NCBI GenBank assembly: GCA_900541315.1 | Contig: UQJF01000105.1 | Coordinates: 1 to 10,713 of the forward strand | Reading direction: 5' to 3' | DNA: 10,713 nucleotides | DNA from: an uncultured Clostridium sp. | GTDB taxonomy: Bacteria; Bacillota; Clostridia; Lachnospirales; Lachnospiraceae | In this document: positions 6,828 through 10,713 of the stretch, piece after piece | Layout of the letters: every line of letters starts with the position of its first letter | Numbering within the stretch: position 1 is the first letter of the stretch | Program-made: the position numbers and the translations under genes | Notes under the pieces: model-generated | Seen by the model: only the letters and a program-made list of their open reading frames with translations | Told to the model about the DNA's origin: nothing | Database searches by the model: none

Positions 6828-8525
6828 ATGAACTTGAAAATCAGCATCGGAAGTCAGGATTTTGCTTTTTTGCGGGAGCATAACTGCTTTTTGGTGGATA
6901 AAACTGATTTTATTAAGAAATGGTGGGAGTCTGGGGATGCAGTTACGCTGATCACCCGTCCGCGCCGGTTTGGGAAAACGTTGAATATGAGTATGTTGAA
7001 CTGCTTTTTTTCCCGGCAATATGAACACAGAGGGGACCTGTTTGAAGGACTTAATATCTGGTCTGATCTGAAATACCGGAATATCCAGGGGAGTTATCCT
7101 GTTATTTATTTAAGTTTTGCAGATGTAAAACAGGATTGTTATGGAGATACAGTGCAGAAAATCCGACATATTATTGGTGACACTTACCGCCAGCACCGCT
7201 ATCTTCTGGATGCATTATGTTTTACAGAAGCAGAAAAACATCAGTTTACAAAAGTAATGAATTGCGAGATGGATGATGTGACAGCTCAGGATGCTTTGAA
7301 AAATTTATCTTACTATTTGCATCATTACTGGAAAAAGCGCAGTATCTTTCTGCTTGACGAGTATGATACGCCTATGCAGGAGGCGTATGTGCATGGATAT
7401 TGGAACGAATTTATTAATTTTATCCGCGGCTTATTTAATTCTGCTTTAAAAACGAATCCATATCTGGAACGTGCTGTTATGACGGGCATTACCCGGGTAT
7501 CCAAGGAATCTGTATTTTCAGATCTGAATAATCTGAAAGTCATAACGATCACTTCAGAAGAGTATGCGGATTGTTTTGGTTTTACGGAAGAGGAGGTATT
7601 TGCAGCTCTGGAACAGACTGGGCTGGAGGATAAAAAGACAGATGTAAAAGAATGGTACGATGGCTTTATCTTTGGAAGCCTGCATGATATTTACAATCCA
7701 TGGTCTATCACCAATTATCTGGATACCAGAAAACTGCAGCCGTTCTGGGCGTCAACAAGTTCTAACAGTCTGGTAAGCCGTCTGATCCAGACTGCTTCCG
7801 GGGAGATTAAGGAAAAGATGGAAGAACTTTTGCAAGGACGACAGATAGTGGTCACATTTGATGAACAGATCGTATTTGATCAGCTTGGAAGGAACGAGAA
7901 TGCAATCTGGAGTCTGCTTTTAGCCAGTGGGTATTTAAAGGCGGAACAGGTAGAATATCGTGGCCTGATCCGGGAACCATGGTATCATTTGAGTATCACA
8001 AATCTGGAAACGGCCAGTATGTTTTCAGGCATGTTTAAGGGCTGGTTTGGCATGACACAGACCAGTTATAATCGATTTGTAAAAGCGTTGTTCCAGGGCG
8101 ATGTGGATGCTATGAATTACTATATGAATGATGTGTCCGTTGCAACATTCAGCTTTTTTGATACAGGAAAAGAAGGAGGTAAGCATAGCGAGCCAGAACG
8201 TTTTTATCATGGTTTTGTTCTGGGACTTCTTGCAGACCAGGCAGAACAGTATGAAATCCGGTCTAATCGTGAAAGCGGGTTTGGACGATACGATGTAATG
8301 ATGATCCCAAAGAACCAGAAGAATGCAGATAGTTTGGCTTTTATTCTGGAGTTTAAAGTGAGAAATCCGGGAAAAGAAAAATCTTTGGAGGAAACTGTAC
8401 AGACGGCATTAGAGCAGATAGAAACAAAGCAGTATGATGGGGAATTACTTGCAAGAGGAATAGAAAAAGAGCGGATCCGGCATTATGGATTTGCATTTGA
8501 TGGAAAACAGGTACTGATTGGATGA
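6828..8525 (+). CDS. AAA-ATPase-like protein with C-terminal PD-(D/E)XK nuclease-like domain
   Basis: The 565-residue protein belongs to the AAA-ATPase-like plus PD-(D/E)XK (DUF1703-type) family, abundant and often multicopy in gut Clostridia and Bacteroidetes and of unproven function. Seen: N-terminal FLVDKTDFI (21-29), a Walker A variant RPRRFGKT (44-51), Walker B FLLDEYD (174-180), the TGITRVSKESVFSDLNNL segment (219-236), and WYDGF (276-280) followed by YNPWS (289-293). The C-terminal FYHGF (459-463), GRYD (486-489) and EFK (508-510) supply the Asp and Glu-x-Lys of the nuclease core, so both active sites look intact. A GTG at 6783 would extend it by 15 residues into the upstream gene. The ATG at 6828 is preferred because the family's conserved N-terminus begins there and an AGGTG lies 5 nt upstream. 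It is probably cotranscribed with the upstream phosphatase gene; the link may be only positional. Confidence 0.88.
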   Translation: MNLKISIGSQDFAFLREHNCFLVDKTDFIKKWWESGDAVTLITRPRRFGKTLNMSMLNCFFSRQYEHRGDLFEGLNIWSDLKYRNIQGSYPVIYLSFADVKQDCYGDTVQKIRHIIGDTYRQHRYLLDALCFTEAEKHQFTKVMNCEMDDVTAQDALKNLSYYLHHYWKKRSIFLLDEYDTPMQEAYVHGYWNEFINFIRGLFNSALKTNPYLERAVMTGITRVSKESVFSDLNNLKVITITSEEYADCFGFTEEEVFAALEQTGLEDKKTDVKEWYDGFIFGSLHDIYNPWSITNYLDTRKLQPFWASTSSNSLVSRLIQTASGEIKEKMEELLQGRQIVVTFDEQIVFDQLGRNENAIWSLLLASGYLKAEQVEYRGLIREPWYHLSITNLETASMFSGMFKGWFGMTQTSYNRFVKALFQGDVDAMNYYMNDVSVATFSFFDTGKEGGKHSEPERFYHGFVLGLLADQAEQYEIRSNRESGFGRYDVMMIPKNQKNADSLAFILEFKVRNPGKEKSLEETVQTALEQIETKQYDGELLARGIEKERIRHYGFAFDGKQVLIG

Positions 8526-8543
8526 TGGTCAGTATCTGTTTTT
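8506..8543 (+). terminator. Terminator overlapping the end of the ATPase/nuclease gene
   Basis: AACAGGTACTGA (8506-8517) pairs with TCAGTATCTGTT (8529-8540): 12 bp with one G-U wobble. The T-rich tract TTTTTGTATTTTT starts at 8539. The 11-nt loop (8518-8528) contains the TGA stop (8523-8525), so the terminator is built into the last codons of the gene and ends the phosphatase-nuclease unit. Confidence 0.8.
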
Positions 8544-9064
8544 GTATTTTTGGGATTGGTTCGGATATTTATGTGAATATTATGAGGGTTTTTGAATGAA
8601 ACCGCATCTGGGGCATTTTCGGATGATATTGAAATGTTTGAAGAACAGAGAGATAACAGCAGGAAATGGAGCGAATCTGCCGGATACCGAAACAGGGGAT
8701 GCACTTTTTCTCTGGAAGAATTCGACAAACCAGCTTTATGATTCTGGAAAGCTAGAGGATAATAACGGTAAGTAAGGTCGGATGCCCGTTCATTACAAGT
8801 GGTAAAGATACAGCACACTATTACATTAAGGAGCTGCAAAAAGCAGAGGGTTATGAGTTATCTGTAAATGGAAAGGATTCTGTTTCTCCACGAAAGAAGC
8901 AAATGATAAGGAGTATCGGTGGACATAACGGTGTTACGCAAACTTGCTTCTGGCCTCTACAAAAAACATAGCGGTTTCAATATTCATTGAAAAGTGGCAG
9001 AATAATAGTTGCTTGCAGTAAAACAGCAGGCGACTTTTATTTTGTCGTAAAGCTTCCGAAAAGA
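8544..9064. other. Gene-poor stretch of about 520 bases, probably remnants
   Basis: No frame here has a convincing start, ribosome binding site and family. On the plus strand there are short open stretches at 8586-8741 (ending LEEFDKPAL), 8596-8775 (59 residues, starts MKPHLGHF) and 8756-8971. The last has no ATG and contains YYIKELQKAEGYELSVNG. Together they overlap in different frames, which fits decayed coding DNA more than live genes. I see no RNA gene or clear repeat. It lies between a terminator and a truncated regulator beside a mobile element, a usual place for debris. Confidence 0.45.
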
Positions 9065-9406
9065 TTAAAGAAAATCCAACTGATTACCGTGAACCAGTGT
9101 AGGAAGCTCAAGCGTGCAAAAACGATAAAAAGCTTCTGCAGCAGGAGAAAGAAGTCTATTTTGAGATTTGCAAAGGCACAGGCGTCTGAAATGGCTGGGA
9201 GACATACCAACGGTACGTAATCTATACCCTCTTTTGGTCTGAATTGAAAGTTCAGGCAGAACCGTGACGCCCAGACCCTGCGCAACTGCGGCCAGCGCGG
9301 AGTATGAGTCATCTGTCACAAGAGGTGCGGAATTGAATACACCAAGCTGCTTTAGTTCTTCTGTGATACCATACTCATCGCTGTCTGACATGGAGATAAA
9401 TTTGAA
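9065..9406 (-). pseudogene. LysR-type regulator, C-terminal fragment cut by a mobile element
   Basis: The minus-strand frame encodes about 113 residues of the C-terminal half of a LysR-family effector-binding domain. Seen, from the 5' side: KFISMSDSDEYGITEELKQL, then DDSYSALAAVAQGLGVTVLPEL, the very characteristic gly-leu-gly/leu-pro-glu segment of the family, then FRRLCL and LSPAAEAFYRF near the end. The reading frame is open past the ATG at 9391 up to a TAA at 9407-9409. The HTH domain and first half of the sensor domain are absent. The frame breaks where the integrase-bearing element starts, so the gene was probably split by insertion. A complete LysR protein has about 300 residues. The fragment has no start region of its own and is unlikely to regulate anything. 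Confidence 0.8.
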
Positions 9407-9446
9407 TTAAAAATTCAATCTTCCGAAATTCCTTGATTTTTCAAGG
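9402..9446. other. Probable attachment-end region with two short dyads
   Basis: TTGAATT-AAA-AATTCAA (9402-9418) spans the lysR/element junction, and CCTTGA-TTTT-TCAAGG (9431-9436 with 9441-9446) lies 12 nt further in. Tn916-type elements recombine in AT-rich core sites with integrase-binding repeats just inside the end. These dyads are candidates for the crossover region and an integrase or accessory-factor site. The core cannot be fixed without the other element end or an empty site. Confidence 0.4.
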
Positions 9447-9481
9447 CTTACCGCCTATCAAATATCAAAACCTTATGTATT

Positions 9482-9525
9482 TTCCCTTGTTTTTGCCCTT
9501 ATGAGCCGAAACAAGGGAATTTTTT
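9482..9525 (+). terminator. Terminator hairpin pointing into the element
   Basis: TTCCCTTGTTT (9482-9492) and AAACAAGGGAA (9509-9519) form a perfect 11-bp stem with a 16-nt loop, followed on the plus strand by six T (9520-9525). The T tract lies on the side that stops rightward transcription, that is, reading from the chromosome into the antisense of int. On the minus strand the hairpin follows the int stop directly but is followed by A residues, so it would end int transcription poorly. Confidence 0.75.
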
Positions 9526-10713
9526 ATGCTTCGCCCACAACCTTATCCAAGAGCCTTGCGGAAGTCCGCTTCGCTTCTCTGGTAGAGTGGGCATAAATGT
9601 TCATTGTGGTACTGACATCAGAGTGTCCGAGAAGTTCCTGCACATCTTTGGGTTTTGCACCGCCCGAAAGCAGATTGCTTGTGTAGGTATGGCGGAGTGT
9701 GTGGAAATGAAAGTCCTCCAATCCCTCAACCTCTGCTTTTGCCTTGCGGCAAATCTGACCGACTGCACTTGCAGAAACAAAAGCACCGTCCTCTTTTAAG
9801 CAGACAAAGGATAATTCTCTGTCATTTTCGGGCGTTTCCTGTGTTCTTTGCAGACTGTAAACCTCATAATAAGTACGCCCTTTTTCTTTGACCGTCTTAC
9901 AGTAGTTCAGATGATACAGTTCGCCATAAAGGAAACGGTTTTTATGCTGTTCTGTTTTTACTTTCCGTAAGATGTCCGCCAATGTGTCACAGAAATCAAC
10001 GGTACGGACTTTACTGCGTTTTGTCGTGCCGACTTCGTGCTTATGCCTTGTGCCATTGTACCGCATACTGCGTCTTACGGTTAGATACTGCTCGTCAAGG
10101 TTGATGTCCTGCCAAGTCAGACCGCAGACCTCTCCGATACGCAAGCCTGCATAGTAGGCTATCTGCACCGCAAGCAACGCAGGGTGTTTCTTTTGGGTTA
10201 AGAAGTCCGTCAGTTTTTGGTATTCCCCGTGTGTAATGGTAGGAACAGGAACAATATCTTCTTCGCTGTCCGAGAAAATATCTGTTTCCTCTTTTCTGCC
10301 ACGCAACTTCACATACTGCATCGGGTTAAAGGTTATCAGCCTTTTCGGAAATACAGCAAAACGAAATGAATTTTGCAGTACCGCCGAGAATTGCAGCATA
10401 TAGCCTTTACTCATCGGCTTTGAAGTTGTACCGCCAGGATTTATCCCTCCGTAACTCATCAGGTCGATAAACGACTGTAAATGGTCGGCAGTCACGGTTT
10501 TCAGTTTTCGGCTGCCAATGGGATATTTTTTAATCTTTTTGACTGCCGCCATATATGCCATAACCGTACCGTTGCTAAGGCTGCCGGGCTTCAGTTCTTC
10601 CTCTACCCACATATCCAGCATTTCGCCAACCGTGATGTTTTCGGCTTTCCCGACAAACTTCTTTTCCTCATAGTCAGCGATTGCTTTTCTGAGCAGGGCT
10701 TCTGTTTCAGACT
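9524..10713 (-). CDS. int: Tyrosine-recombinase integrase of a Tn916-like element, 5' partial
   Basis: The integrase cuts and rejoins element ends through a tyrosine-DNA link, for integration and excision. The frame stays open from the stop (9524-9526) through the right edge, so the ATG at 10621 is internal. Thirty further codons upstream (10622-10711; TEALLRKAIADYEEKK then ENITVGEMLDMW) belong to the protein; the true start and N-terminal arm-binding domain lie beyond the window. Counting from Met at 10621: a core-binding domain (about 1-120), then the catalytic domain with Arg161 (AGLRIGE), a lysine near 201-204, His307-x-x-Arg310 (HTLRH), His333 (LGHSD) and Tyr343 (NIYAHS). All catalytic residues are present, so the enzyme is probably active. 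It differs from the surrounding chromosomal genes in being transcribed leftward, toward the element end. Confidence 0.93.
   Translation of the reverse strand, partial: SETEALLRKAIADYEEKKFVGKAENITVGEMLDMWVEEELKPGSLSNGTVMAYMAAVKKIKKYPIGSRKLKTVTADHLQSFIDLMSYGGINPGGTTSKPMSKGYMLQFSAVLQNSFRFAVFPKRLITFNPMQYVKLRGRKEETDIFSDSEEDIVPVPTITHGEYQKLTDFLTQKKHPALLAVQIAYYAGLRIGEVCGLTWQDINLDEQYLTVRRSMRYNGTRHKHEVGTTKRSKVRTVDFCDTLADILRKVKTEQHKNRFLYGELYHLNYCKTVKEKGRTYYEVYSLQRTQETPENDRELSFVCLKEDGAFVSASAVGQICRKAKAEVEGLEDFHFHTLRHTYTSNLLSGGAKPKDVQELLGHSDVSTTMNIYAHSTREAKRTSARLLDKVVGEA

Larger units (their letters stand above)
9407..10713. mobile_element. End of an integrative (Tn916/Tn1549-like) element, continuing past the window
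   Basis: Starting about where the lysR frame breaks, the sequence holds an AT-rich end region (9407-9480), a terminator hairpin, and a tyrosine integrase reading toward the junction, the arrangement at the int end of Tn916-family integrative conjugative elements. The exact boundary is uncertain by several bases. Conjugation, excisionase and cargo genes would lie to the right, outside the window, so conjugative ability is inferred from the integrase type only. Confidence 0.65.

Noticed and set aside
8483..8839. 118-codon minus-strand open frame after the nuclease gene
   Set aside because: It crosses the terminator and the 3' end of the nuclease gene, and no family motif or ribosome binding site is seen.
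8987..9312. Plus-strand frame 8987-9220 and minus-strand frame 9037-9312
   Set aside because: Both overlap the LysR fragment in other frames; only the 9065-9406 minus frame has recognisable LysR sequence.

Overview
The window looks like a contig end from a gut-type Clostridia, most likely Lachnospiraceae. The grounds are moderate GC with strong AGGAGG-type ribosome binding sites, a sortase-anchored YDG/MBG-repeat surface protein, clostridial-style PurE/PurN sequences, and a Tn916/Tn1549-type integrase. Genus cannot be decided from the sequence alone. The first 49 bases are not biological: they are an Illumina Nextera adapter (end of P7, 8-base index, transposase adapter with mosaic end).

Layout, left to right. 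Bases 50-2009 hold the 3' part of a cell-wall surface protein: four YDG/MBG-like repeats, a MucBP-like module, another extracellular module, a Asn/Gly/Ser linker and an LPKTG sorting signal, closed by a strong terminator. Next comes a consensus promoter (TTGACT-N17-TATTAT), an AT-rich leader hairpin and a compact purine operon, purE-purM-purN-purD. It supplies four de novo IMP pathway enzymes: GAR synthetase, GAR transformylase, AIR synthetase and N5-CAIR mutase. purM and purN overlap by 7 nt, and 10 nt separate purN from purD. No purK is present in the window.

A 315-nt gap follows purD. It holds a second promoter in which an inverted repeat (TTACA...TGTAA type) covers the spacer and the -10 box, and then a short structured segment. 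It leads into an inositol-monophosphatase-family gene. A gene for an AAA-ATPase-like/PD-(D/E)XK nuclease-like protein comes next, probably in the same transcription unit, and ends in a terminator whose loop contains the stop codon.

Bases 8544-9064 contain no convincing gene. From 9065 there is the C-terminal part of a LysR-type regulator on the minus strand. It stops abruptly at about 9406, where an integrative element begins. The element's tyrosine integrase (minus strand, 5' end beyond the window) reads toward this junction, as is usual for int genes at the end of Tn916-like elements. The simplest reading is that the element inserted into, and split, the lysR gene.

Most of the window is ordinary. 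The parts that deserve a second look are the promoter-operator and structured leader at 5807-5946, the element/lysR junction near 9407, and the adapter, which corrupts the N-terminus of the first predicted protein.
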